Part shown: positions 56,863 through 64,000 of the stretch, in pieces
How positions within the stretch are numbered: the stretch's first letter is position 1
Layout of the letters: the number at the start of each line of letters is the position of its first letter
NCBI RefSeq assembly: GCF_900176645.1
Contig: NZ_FXAN01000106.1
Location: 1-64,000, forward strand
Direction of reading: 5' to 3'
DNA: 64,000 nucleotides
From: Burkholderia singularis
Lineage (GTDB): Bacteria; Pseudomonadota; Gammaproteobacteria; Burkholderiales; Burkholderiaceae
Made by a program: the position numbers and the translations under genes
The notes under the pieces: model-generated
The model's database searches: none
Seen by the model: only the letters and a program-made list of their open reading frames with translations
What the model was told of the DNA's origin: nothing

Positions 56863-58256
56863 GCGCCAATCCCCATCCAGTCGTTCACGCCGGCCAGCAG
56901 CGGCGCGCGCGGCGACGCAGCGCGCAACGCGCCGCGCGCATCGACGATCTCCATCGTCTCCAGCCATTCCTCGAACTCGGGCGCGCGGCGCAGGCCCAGC
57001 ACCTCGCGCACGTACAGCTGATCGTGAAACGACGTGCTCTGATAGTTGAGCATCACGTCGTCCGCGCCCGGAATCCCCATGATGAAATTGATGCCCGCCG
57101 CGCCGAGTAGCGTCAGCAGATTGTCCATGTCGTCCTGATCGGCCTGCGCGTGATTCGTGTAGCAGATGTCGCAGCCCATCGGCACGCCGAGCAGCTTGCC
57201 GCAGAAGTGGTCCTCGAGCCCCGCGCGGATGATCTGCTTGCCGTCGTACAAATACTCCGGGCCGATGAAGCCGACCACCGTGTTGACGAGAAACGGCTCG
57301 AACGCGCGCGCGAGCCCGTATGCGCGCACCTCGCAGGTCTGCTGGTCGACGCCGTGATGCGCGTTCGCCGATAGCGCGCTGCCCTGGCCCGTCTCGAAGT
57401 ACATCAGATTGTCGCCGAGCGTGCCGCGCTTGAGCGCACGCGCCGCGTCGCGCGCCTCGGCGAGCAGCGCGATCGAGATGCCGAAGCTCGCGTTCGCCTG
57501 CTCGGTGCCCGCGATCGACTGAAACACGAGATCGACCGGCGCGCCTTTGTCGATCGCGGCGATCGTGTTCGTCACGTGCGTCAGCACGCACGATTGCGTC
57601 GGCACGCGGTAGCGTTCGCGAAACGCGTCGATCATCGCGAGCAGCTTCGTGATCGCGGCGAGGCTGTCGGTGGCCGGATTGATGCCGATCATCGCGTCGC
57701 CGCAGCCGTACATCAGCCCGTCGAGCATCGACGCGGCAATGCCCTTCACGTCGTCGGTCGGATGATTCGGCTGCAGCCGCACCGACATGCGCCCCGGCAG
57801 TCCGACGGTGTTGCGAAAGCGCGTGACCACGCGGCGCTTTCTCGCCGCGGCGATCAGATCCTGGTTGCGCATCAGCTTCGACACCGCCGCGACCATCTCA
57901 GGCGTCAGTCCCGGCGCGATGCGCTCGAGCGCGGTGGCGTCGGCCGCGCTCGACAGCAGCCAGTTACGGAAATCGCCGACCGTCAGATGCGAAATCTCGG
58001 CGAACGCGTCGCGCGAATGCGTATCGACGATGAGGCGCGTGACCTCGTCGTTCTCGTAAGGAATCAGCGCCTCGTTGATAAACGCCGTGAGCGGCACGTT
58101 CGCGAGCGCCATCTTCGCGGCGACGCGCTCCTCCTCGGTCGCGGCCGCGACGCCCGCCAACTCGTCGCCGGAGCGCAGCGGGCTCGCTTTCGCGAGCAGC
58201 GTCTTCAGGTCCGCGAAGCGGTAGGTGCGCAAACCGATCGTCTCCGTATATCGCAT
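56859..58256 (-). CDS. eutB: Ethanolamine ammonia-lyase large subunit
   Basis: Catalytic subunit of 465 residues. With EutC and adenosylcobalamin it converts ethanolamine to acetaldehyde and ammonia. Signatures include MLDGLMYGCGDAMIGINPATDS and SIAGTEQANASFGI. The later part has YFETGQGSALSANAHHGVDQQTCEVRAYG and PMGCDICYTNHAQADQDDMDNLL. The start has a strong AAGGAGGA site. It lies 231 bp after the permease gene, same strand. No carboxysome-like shell genes are present, so acetaldehyde must be handled by ExaC. Confidence 0.97.
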   Translation of the reverse strand: MRYTETIGLRTYRFADLKTLLAKASPLRSGDELAGVAAATEEERVAAKMALANVPLTAFINEALIPYENDEVTRLIVDTHSRDAFAEISHLTVGDFRNWLLSSAADATALERIAPGLTPEMVAAVSKLMRNQDLIAAARKRRVVTRFRNTVGLPGRMSVRLQPNHPTDDVKGIAASMLDGLMYGCGDAMIGINPATDSLAAITKLLAMIDAFRERYRVPTQSCVLTHVTNTIAAIDKGAPVDLVFQSIAGTEQANASFGISIALLAEARDAARALKRGTLGDNLMYFETGQGSALSANAHHGVDQQTCEVRAYGLARAFEPFLVNTVVGFIGPEYLYDGKQIIRAGLEDHFCGKLLGVPMGCDICYTNHAQADQDDMDNLLTLLGAAGINFIMGIPGADDVMLNYQSTSFHDQLYVREVLGLRRAPEFEEWLETMEIVDARGALRAASPRAPLLAGVNDWMGIGA

Positions 58257-58487
58257 TTGCGTGAATCCTCCTTATGTCGTGCTTGCCGCGCCTGCCGTGC
58301 GCCGCGCGTCCATCGGCATCGCCATTCAACGAATGCCCGGCTCCGCGCGCGTTGCGTCGGCCATGCACGCCCGGCCATCCGCCGTCGAGCCGCGTATGCC
58401 CCAAGCGCGCCGCGCATACCGGCGCGCTGCCGCCGAACGCGCTGCGCGCCACGCGTGTCCCGGTCGCGCGCCCCGTCTGCGGCCCAT

Positions 58488-59897
58488 TCACTCCTCCAAC
58501 AATGCGTCGATGGGTGCGGCCGCGCGCTGCGAGCCGGTGGCCAGAAAATAGCCGTAGCCAAGCACGAGGAACGCGACAAAGATCAGCGCAACGAGCGCGT
58601 TGAAATACACCATCGTCGCGAGGCACACCACCGCGGCCACGAGCGCGAATGCCGGAAACAGCGGATACAGCGGCGCGCGGAACGGCCGCGCCATCCGCGG
58701 CTGCGTGCGGCGCAGCTTGAACAGCGCGGCCATGCTGACGATATACATCACGATAGCGCCGAATACCGACATCGTCACGATGTTCGCGGTCAGCGTCTGG
58801 CCGGCGAACTGAATCAGCTCGTCGCTATAGATCGCGGCAATGCCGATCACGCCGCCCGCGACAATCGCGCGATAAGGCGTCTTGAAGCGCGGATGCACTT
58901 TCGCGAGCCATTCGGGCAGGTAGCCTTCGCGGGCCAGCGCGAAGATCTGGCGCGAATAGCCGAGGATGATCCCGTGGAACGACGCGACCAGGCCGAACAG
59001 GCCGAGCCATACGAGCATGTGCATCCAGCCGCTGTTCGCGCCGACGATGTACTTCATCGCCTGCGGCAGCGGATCGTTGATGTTCGCGAGCTTCGTCCAG
59101 TCGCCCGCGCCGCCTGCGAACACCATCACGCCGATCGCCAGCGCGACGAGCGTGAGAATTCCCGCGACATATGCGATCGGAATCGAGCGCTTCGGATTCT
59201 TCGCTTCCTCGGCCGCCATCGCGACGCCTTCGATCGCGAGAAAGAACCAGATGGCGAACGGAATCGCCGCGAACATGCCGTGGAACGCACCCATGCTGAA
59301 GTGATCGGCGCCCGCCCAGCCGCCCTTCGTGAAGTGGCTCCACGCGAAGCCCGGCGACACGACGCCCATGAACACCAGCAATTCGAAGATCGCGAGCAGC
59401 GTGACGATGAGCTCGAACGTCGCCGCGATCTGCACGCCGACGATATTGAGCGCCATGAACACGAGATACGCGCCCATCGCCGCATGCTTGGGTTCGAGCC
59501 CCGGAAACTGCACGTGCAGATACGCGCCGATCGCAAGCGCGATCGCGGGCGGCGCGAACACGAACTCGACGAGCGTCGCGGCGCCCGCGAGATAGCCGCC
59601 CGCCGGGCCGAACGCGCGGCGCGCATAGGCGAACGGGCCGCCCGCGTGCGGAATCGACGTCGTCAGCTCGGTGAAGCTGAAGATGAACGTGGTGTACATC
59701 GCCGCAACGAACAGCGCGGTGACGACGAAGCCGAGCGTGCCCGCGCTCGCCCAGCCGTAGCTCCAGCCGAAGTATTCGCCGGAGATCACGAGTCCGACCG
59801 CAATGCCCCACAGCTGCCAGGTGCCGAGCGTTTGCTTGAGCGCCGGTTGGGCCGCGCTGCCGTCCGCGCCGGGACGGCCATTCGATTCCGTCTGCAT
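58488..59897 (-). CDS. eat: Ethanolamine permease
   Basis: Inner-membrane amino-acid/polyamine/organocation-type transporter of 469 residues with about 12 helices. It begins with a polar tail (MQTESNGRPGADG), then LKQTLGTWQLWGIAVGLVISGEYFGWSYGW, typical of ethanolamine permeases. It also has TTSIPHAGGPFAYARRAFG and EGVAMAAEEAKNPKRSIPIAY. The start at 59897 has GAGGAG upstream; the frame above it is open but not conserved. First gene of eat-eutB-eutC. A 10-bp inverted repeat lies in its leader. Confidence 0.93.
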   Translation of the reverse strand: MQTESNGRPGADGSAAQPALKQTLGTWQLWGIAVGLVISGEYFGWSYGWASAGTLGFVVTALFVAAMYTTFIFSFTELTTSIPHAGGPFAYARRAFGPAGGYLAGAATLVEFVFAPPAIALAIGAYLHVQFPGLEPKHAAMGAYLVFMALNIVGVQIAATFELIVTLLAIFELLVFMGVVSPGFAWSHFTKGGWAGADHFSMGAFHGMFAAIPFAIWFFLAIEGVAMAAEEAKNPKRSIPIAYVAGILTLVALAIGVMVFAGGAGDWTKLANINDPLPQAMKYIVGANSGWMHMLVWLGLFGLVASFHGIILGYSRQIFALAREGYLPEWLAKVHPRFKTPYRAIVAGGVIGIAAIYSDELIQFAGQTLTANIVTMSVFGAIVMYIVSMAALFKLRRTQPRMARPFRAPLYPLFPAFALVAAVVCLATMVYFNALVALIFVAFLVLGYGYFLATGSQRAAAPIDALLEE

Positions 59898-60215
59898 GAC
59901 TCTCTCCTCGAAGGCGGCGGAACGGCTGCCGTGACGGGCCGTTCCGCGACTGAGAATCGATGCTAGTGAGTCATTAATCGACGTGTTATCGAAAATCGGC
60001 AAACGTCCATTCTTTCGTTTTCCCTACGAAACATGCACCAAGCCCGGCCGCGCGCGCCGCGACAGCCGGCTTGTGTCTCCCGCCATACAGACCGTGGCCG
60101 GCCCAGCGCATACAGTGTGGGCCAACGTCGAGCCCCATCGGCCGCGCCCGTCCGATTCGACCGCGGCACTGGGGCCTGATCACGTCCAACGATCACCGAT
60201 TATTCCATTCAGACC
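59898..60215. other. eat-acyltransferase divergent intergenic region
   Basis: A stretch of 318 bp without a credible gene. It holds the inverted repeat at 59917-59947 and an AT-rich patch (59960-60030) that probably includes the eat promoter. Confidence 0.55.
59917..59947. promoter_or_regulatory. 10-bp inverted repeat in the eat leader
   Basis: GCGGAACGGC, 11 nt, GCCGTTCCGC: a perfect inverted repeat 20-50 bp upstream of the eat start codon. It could be an operator or an mRNA hairpin close to the ribosome site. Confidence 0.65.
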
Positions 60216-61310
60216 ATGCGGGCCTCTTATCTCGATACCGCTCGGGGCGCGGGCATCATCCTCGTCGTCTACGGGCATGTGCTGCGCGGCCTCGTCTCGG
60301 CCGGGCTGGTCCCCGCCGGGCTGAGCGACTTCCTCGCGGCAACCGACTACACGATCTACACGTTTCACATGCCGCTGTTCTTCCTGCTGTCGGGGCTGCA
60401 TGTGCCGAAATCGCTGCAACGCGCGAGCGGCGGCGAATTTCTTTCGTCGAAGCTGCGCACGATCGTTTATCCGTACCTCGTCTGGTCGGTGCTGCAAGGC
60501 GGCGTGCAAATCGCGCTGTCGTCGCACGGGATGAACCACCCGTTCACGCTGCATGATCTGCTCGCCATCGGCTGGCGGCCGTTCGGCCAGTTCTGGTTCC
60601 TGTACGCGCTGTTCATCTGCATGCTGGTTGCCTGGGCGATTGCGGCCGCCGTGCCGGGCTTGGGCGCGCGCGGCGGCTCGGTATCCGGCGGCGTGCGCGC
60701 GCTGCTCGTCGCGCTCGCGATCGGCTCGCTCGCGCTCGCCCCGTTCGCCCAGCCGGACATCGTGGCGAAAACGCTCACGTACCTGCCGTTCTTCATATTC
60801 GGCATGCTGATCGGCGACAAACTGCCCGCGCTGCTCGCGCGCACGTCGAACCTGCCCGCGATCGGCGTGGCGGCGGCGGCGTTCTGCGCGGCCGTGGTGT
60901 TCGCACATCGCTTCGGCGATTCGACCAGCGTGTGGGCCGTGCCCGCCGGGCTCGCGGGCACCGCGCTCGTGCTGATGCTCGTCTATCGCGCGTCGCTGCG
61001 CGGCGGCCGCGCGCACAGCGGGCAGAGCCGGCCGTCGTGGCTCGAACGGATCGGCTTCGCGTCGATGCCCATCTATCTCGCGCACATCCTCGCCACCGCG
61101 GGCGCACGAATCGTGCTCGTCAAGCTGGGCATCACGAACGTCGGCGTGCATCTCGCGCTCGGCACGCTTGCGGGCGTAGTCGCACCAATGGTGCTCTACG
61201 CGCTCGCGCTGCGCTCGGGCACCGCGCGCTTCATCGGCTTCCCGCCGCTGCCGCGCACGCAAGCCGCCGCAACGGCACAAAGCCGCATCCGCAATGCGGA
61301 CGCGGCGTAG
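60216..61310 (+). CDS. Acyltransferase 3 family membrane protein
   Basis: Integral membrane protein of 364 residues with about ten hydrophobic segments. It begins MRASYLDTARGAGIILVVYGHVLRG, with the catalytic-type His near residue 21, and contains TFHMPLFFLLSGLHVPKS and FWFLYALF, typical of acyltransferase family 3. Such proteins O-acetylate or O-succinylate surface polysaccharides. It stands alone, so the acceptor is unknown. Confidence 0.9.
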   Translation: MRASYLDTARGAGIILVVYGHVLRGLVSAGLVPAGLSDFLAATDYTIYTFHMPLFFLLSGLHVPKSLQRASGGEFLSSKLRTIVYPYLVWSVLQGGVQIALSSHGMNHPFTLHDLLAIGWRPFGQFWFLYALFICMLVAWAIAAAVPGLGARGGSVSGGVRALLVALAIGSLALAPFAQPDIVAKTLTYLPFFIFGMLIGDKLPALLARTSNLPAIGVAAAAFCAAVVFAHRFGDSTSVWAVPAGLAGTALVLMLVYRASLRGGRAHSGQSRPSWLERIGFASMPIYLAHILATAGARIVLVKLGITNVGVHLALGTLAGVVAPMVLYALALRSGTARFIGFPPLPRTQAAATAQSRIRNADAA

Positions 61311-61714
61311 GTTCCACTCACACGAACGACGGGCTTGCAAACGCGCGCCGCGGGTTGCCCGTCAATCGGGCTCCGTCCGGGTGCGTGCAGGAAAAAGAGC
61401 ACTGCTCGGCCGCCCCCGACAAGCGACGGTCGACGCGTGCAACGCGGCCGGCGATGCAGGTTTCGCCGCTTTCGAAAAGCGTGCTCGGGGCGAGCCGCCA
61501 CAAGCAACGGACGCAGCGAACAGCGCATGCATTCGCAAACGGCATGACGCGAACGCCGCGCTGAGCGCTGATGCACCCGGCGCTCGCGGGTTGTCCGCGC
61601 AAACACGCTCAAGGTGAGCGCGCCGCCAGCCAGGCACGCTATCCCGTTGGCCACCGCCGACGAACGCGGCGCGCACTGCGCACGCCGCCTGCAGATTACC
61701 TCACTCCTGCCTGA
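61311..61714. other. Convergent intergenic region after the acyltransferase gene
   Basis: A stretch of 404 bp with no credible gene and no clear terminator. Its right edge holds one copy of a short duplication that overlaps the stop codon of the next gene (61701-61727). Confidence 0.5.
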
Positions 61715-61727
61715 TCACTCCTGCCTG
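61701..61727. repeat. 14-bp tandem duplication at a gene end
   Basis: TCACTCCTGCCTG occurs at 61701-61713 and 61715-61727. The second copy contains the stop codon (TGA on the minus strand) and last codons of the channel-like gene; the first is a non-coding copy. Confidence 0.75.
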
Positions 61728-63178
61728 CCGCGCTGATTGAACCAGCGATCGAGCAGCTTGCCCGCCGCTTCACGGCCGCCCAGACCGAACGACAGCGCCA
61801 CCGCCACCGCAATCGCGCCGAGCACGAGCCCGAACGCGAGCTGCACGATCTCGTTCGCAATACCCATCGCGCGCAGCCCCATCGCGAAGACCAGGCCAAG
61901 AATGGCGAACTGCGCGATGCGCGACAGCAGCACACTGTGATCGTGATCCGCCTGCTCGATTACGCGGCGCGCGAGGCTCGCGAGCCAGAAGCCGATCACG
62001 AGAATCACGCCGCCCATCAGCACGTGGCCGCCGAACTCGATGAACAGCGTGACGACGTCGCGCACCTGCGTAAAACCGAGCCGGTTTGCGGCCTCGACGG
62101 TTGCGAACAGCATCGCGAAGAAAATCACGAGCCGGCTGGCGAGCACCGACGGCTGCAAAACGCCGGAGAACACGCGCTCGATGCCGAGCACGGCAGGCAG
62201 GCCGTCGACGCCCGCCGCGACGAGCAGCTTCTGCACGAGCGCGCCGACGAAGCGCGCAACATAAAACGTGACGAGCACGATCACGACGGCCGCGACGATG
62301 TCGGGCACCGCGCCAAGAAACTGGCCGAGCAGATCGGTCGCCGGGCGCGAGATCGCCTCGATCTTCAGCGCGTCGAGCGCGGAGATCAGCGTCGGCACGA
62401 ACACGAAGATATAGACCACCGTGCCGATCAGACTCGACAGCTTCACGGGCGTCGCGCTGCCGACGTTTTGCGTGAGTTTGTCCGCGCCCGCCGCGACCAG
62501 CAGATTCGTCACCAGCCCGCGCAGCACCTTCGCGACGAGCCAGCCGACAAACCCGATCACGGCCGCCGCGAACACGTTCGGCACGATCGCGAGGATCTTG
62601 TCGATCATGCTCTGCACGGGCGCGAGCAGCCCGTTCAGATCGAACGCGGCCAGGATCGCCGGAATGAACAGCAGGATCACGAGCCAAAACAGCACGTCGC
62701 CGAGAAACGTGCTCATCGGCTGCGTGCCGGTTGTCTGCGAAAGCTTGCTGTCGATCTTGCTCGCCTTCAGCGCCTTGTCCGCGACGCTGCGCAACAGCGA
62801 CGCAATGAGCCACGCGATCAGCGTGAGCGCCGCACCGCCGAGCAGGTTCGGCAAATAGTTGACGATCTTGCCGACCAGTTGCGAAAACGGGTTCGACACC
62901 GCGTAAAGATTCAACGCATTGAAGATGCCGATCGCGGTCATGAGCAGCACGAGCCAGAAAAGCCCGCCCGCGATGATGCGCTCCACCTGCGCACCCTGCC
63001 CGGTGCTCTCCGAGATCCGCGCATCGACCTTCAGCGCGGCAAGCAGCTTACGCGCGCCGGCCCGGACCAGCACCGCGATGACCCAACCTACGATCAATAT
63101 GCCGATCGCGCCGGCGATTTTGGGCAGATAGACGCCCAAGGTGTTTTGTAGCGACGTCAGGAAGCTGGACGATTCCAT
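61715..63178 (-). CDS. TM-helix-repeat mechanosensitive-channel-like membrane protein
   Basis: Inner-membrane protein of 487 residues with about ten hydrophobic segments. GGGAGAG lies before the start at 63178. It shows at least five copies of a conserved unit: a membrane helix after a [LV]P-x-[IVL] start, ending in a basic amphipathic stretch. Examples are LPKIAGAIGILIVGWVIAVL, LPNLLGGAALTLIAWLIASL, VPNVFAAAVIGFVGWLVAKV and VPDIVAAVVIVLVTFYVARF; the fifth starts GGHVLMGGVILVIGFWLASL. These match the conserved-TM-helix family related to MscS-type channels. It lacks a typical MscS beta domain, so channel activity is unproven. Confidence 0.86.
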   Translation of the reverse strand: MESSSFLTSLQNTLGVYLPKIAGAIGILIVGWVIAVLVRAGARKLLAALKVDARISESTGQGAQVERIIAGGLFWLVLLMTAIGIFNALNLYAVSNPFSQLVGKIVNYLPNLLGGAALTLIAWLIASLLRSVADKALKASKIDSKLSQTTGTQPMSTFLGDVLFWLVILLFIPAILAAFDLNGLLAPVQSMIDKILAIVPNVFAAAVIGFVGWLVAKVLRGLVTNLLVAAGADKLTQNVGSATPVKLSSLIGTVVYIFVFVPTLISALDALKIEAISRPATDLLGQFLGAVPDIVAAVVIVLVTFYVARFVGALVQKLLVAAGVDGLPAVLGIERVFSGVLQPSVLASRLVIFFAMLFATVEAANRLGFTQVRDVVTLFIEFGGHVLMGGVILVIGFWLASLARRVIEQADHDHSVLLSRIAQFAILGLVFAMGLRAMGIANEIVQLAFGLVLGAIAVAVALSFGLGGREAAGKLLDRWFNQRGRQE

Positions 63179-63857
63179 TTGTTCTCTCCCGAAAGCGTGG
63201 GCTGCGGTTGGAAACACTGACGAACGATAAACCCTGCGGACTCCGAATATAGGCGGCGTGCACGCGAGGCCGAACTTACACGGCCAACGATGACCGCTGC
63301 AATCGCGTAGCGAGCGCCGATCTTAAACTTTAGACGCGGAATCGACCCTATTCCTAAAAAATTGTGAAATTCGAATGGGGCCGGATGCGAACGCAAATGA
63401 AAGATGAAGGAGAGCGCCGCGCAACGGCGTGCGATGGCGGCAAAGGAAAGCGTGCCGGCATCGGCAGGCGTTCGGCGTTTTGCGACTTTGCCGGCTTCGC
63501 GGCTTTACGGCTTTACGGCTTCGCGGCTTTACGGCTTCGCGGCTTTACGGTTTGACGGTCTTATACGCGCACCGCCAGCGGAAAGACGCGCCGCTGGCGC
63601 AGCCCGTTTCCTAATGCGGTTCAATCGAGCGCACAATCGCATCCGTGCGCTCGATACATCGCCCGTCCGATCCACAACGCCTTTGCGAGCGAGCCGGCTT
63701 GCCGACGCCGCCCGCATGTCGCGGTATCGCGGGTGCCGGATCACCGGCTATCGACGAACGGCCGCGCACCGGCGGCGCGGCCGGCACGCCTGCCTCGCAG
63801 ACCGGCGAACCGATCGGCGCCGGTCGCATCGTCCCGCCTTCGACAGGAGATCAACCG
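63179..63857. other. Intergenic region with an 8-bp repeat array
   Basis: A stretch of 679 bp without a credible gene. It holds the promoter area of the channel-like gene (63250-63370, locally AT-rich), the 8-bp array at 63492-63558 and the leader of the GyrI-like gene. Confidence 0.6.
63492..63558. repeat. 8-bp tandem repeat CGGCTT(TA/CG), eight copies
   Basis: Alternating CGGCTTCG and CGGCTTTA units (C-T-T-C-T-C-T by their last two bases), then a degenerate CGGTTTGA and CGG. An 8-bp unit shifts the frame, so the array is not coding. Confidence 0.92.
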
Positions 63858-64000
63858 ATGACCGAGTATCGAGTGGAAATTCGCCAAGCCCGTGCAATCG
63901 ACGTGCTGGCCGTCGATCACGTCGGCCCGTATCCGGAAATCAACCGCGCATTCGATACGCTTTCCGCATGGATCGGCGAGCGCGGGCTATTCGGCCCCGA
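63858..64000 (+). CDS. GyrI-like small-molecule-binding domain protein, 3' end outside the window
   Basis: The first 47 codons are visible: MTEYRVEIRQARAIDVLAVDHVGPYPEINRAFDTLSAW and on. The segment around DVLAVDHVGPYPEINRAF is the classic opening of GyrI-like/AraC-effector-binding domains. AGGAG lies before the ATG. No DNA-binding domain precedes it, so it is probably a stand-alone GyrI-like protein, unless a domain follows beyond the window. Confidence 0.8.
   Translation, partial: MTEYRVEIRQARAIDVLAVDHVGPYPEINRAFDTLSAWIGERGLFGP

Noticed and set aside
57576-59966. 796-codon plus-strand open frame opposite eutB and eat
   Set aside because: Antisense shadow; highly charged Arg/His/Glu content and no recognisable motif.

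Overview
The window is high-GC chromosomal DNA of a Burkholderia species, most likely of the B. pseudomallei group (pseudomallei / thailandensis / oklahomensis and relatives). The evidence is the very GC-rich codon use, the flhDC-motAB-che order beside rpsU and fliC-fliD-fliT, a gcvTHP operon behind a tandem glycine riboswitch, eutBC with an ethanolamine permease, and abundant simple-sequence repeats. The flagellin has a central domain unlike the B. pseudomallei flagellin I remember, so a sister species is plausible. The species cannot be fixed from this window. There is no prophage, insertion sequence, integrase, CRISPR array or rRNA. The DNA reads as ordinary core chromosome with a few accessory metabolic cassettes.

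Layout. 1-8.4 kb (minus): flhD-flhC, motA-motB-cheY-cheA-cheW and a chemoreceptor that runs off the left edge. This is the master flagellar regulator, the stator and the chemotaxis core, with a candidate sigma-28 promoter before motA. 9-13.5 kb: a GT4 glycosyltransferase, a short H-NS-like protein, aquaporin Z, a Cof-type phosphatase and a BadF-type sugar kinase. 13.6-14.2 kb: tag (3-methyladenine DNA glycosylase I), broken by a frameshift. 14.4-18.3 kb: rpsU, then fliC, fliD and fliT with a sigma-28 promoter and terminators. 18.7-23.2 kb: a LysE-type exporter, an AcpA-type phosphatase and a three-gene lipoprotein operon (CsgG-like, DUF4810, GNA1162/DUF799). 23.8-25.6 kb: a second chemoreceptor with its own sigma-28-like promoter. 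26-33.2 kb: an acetyltransferase, tRNA-Arg(CCG), a dihaem cytochrome c, Rep helicase, an SGNH hydrolase, a Gfo/Idh/MocA oxidoreductase and a small lipoprotein.

33.2-41.3 kb: a 7-bp tandem repeat, the tandem glycine riboswitch, gcvT-gcvH-(48-bp minisatellite)-gcvP, an alginate-lyase-family protein and sdaA. Together these handle glycine and serine breakdown. 41.4-45.8 kb: a catabolic cassette with a divergent AraC regulator, a 2,4'-dihydroxyacetophenone-dioxygenase-like cupin, an MFS transporter and a zinc alcohol dehydrogenase. 45.9-50.2 kb: an unusual CoiA-like/PD-(D/E)XK-like protein with a coiled coil and membrane anchor, a ThDP enzyme and a GT9-like protein. 50.3-59.9 kb: an ethanolamine module (eutR, aldehyde dehydrogenase exaC, eutB, eutC and permease eat) interrupted by a divergent MFS exporter/LysR pair. 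60.2-64 kb: an acyltransferase-3 membrane protein, a TM-helix-repeat (mechanosensitive-channel-like) protein and the start of a GyrI-like-domain gene.

The best leads are: the 10-nt deletion that breaks tag; the membrane-tethered nuclease-like protein at 45.9-47.0 kb; the sigma-54-type promoter before exaC; paired direct repeats at two-turn spacing before the cupin operon; three sigma-28 promoters that define a flagellar regulon; and several intergenic repeats and palindromes with no assigned role. I did not find a clearly new multi-gene system.
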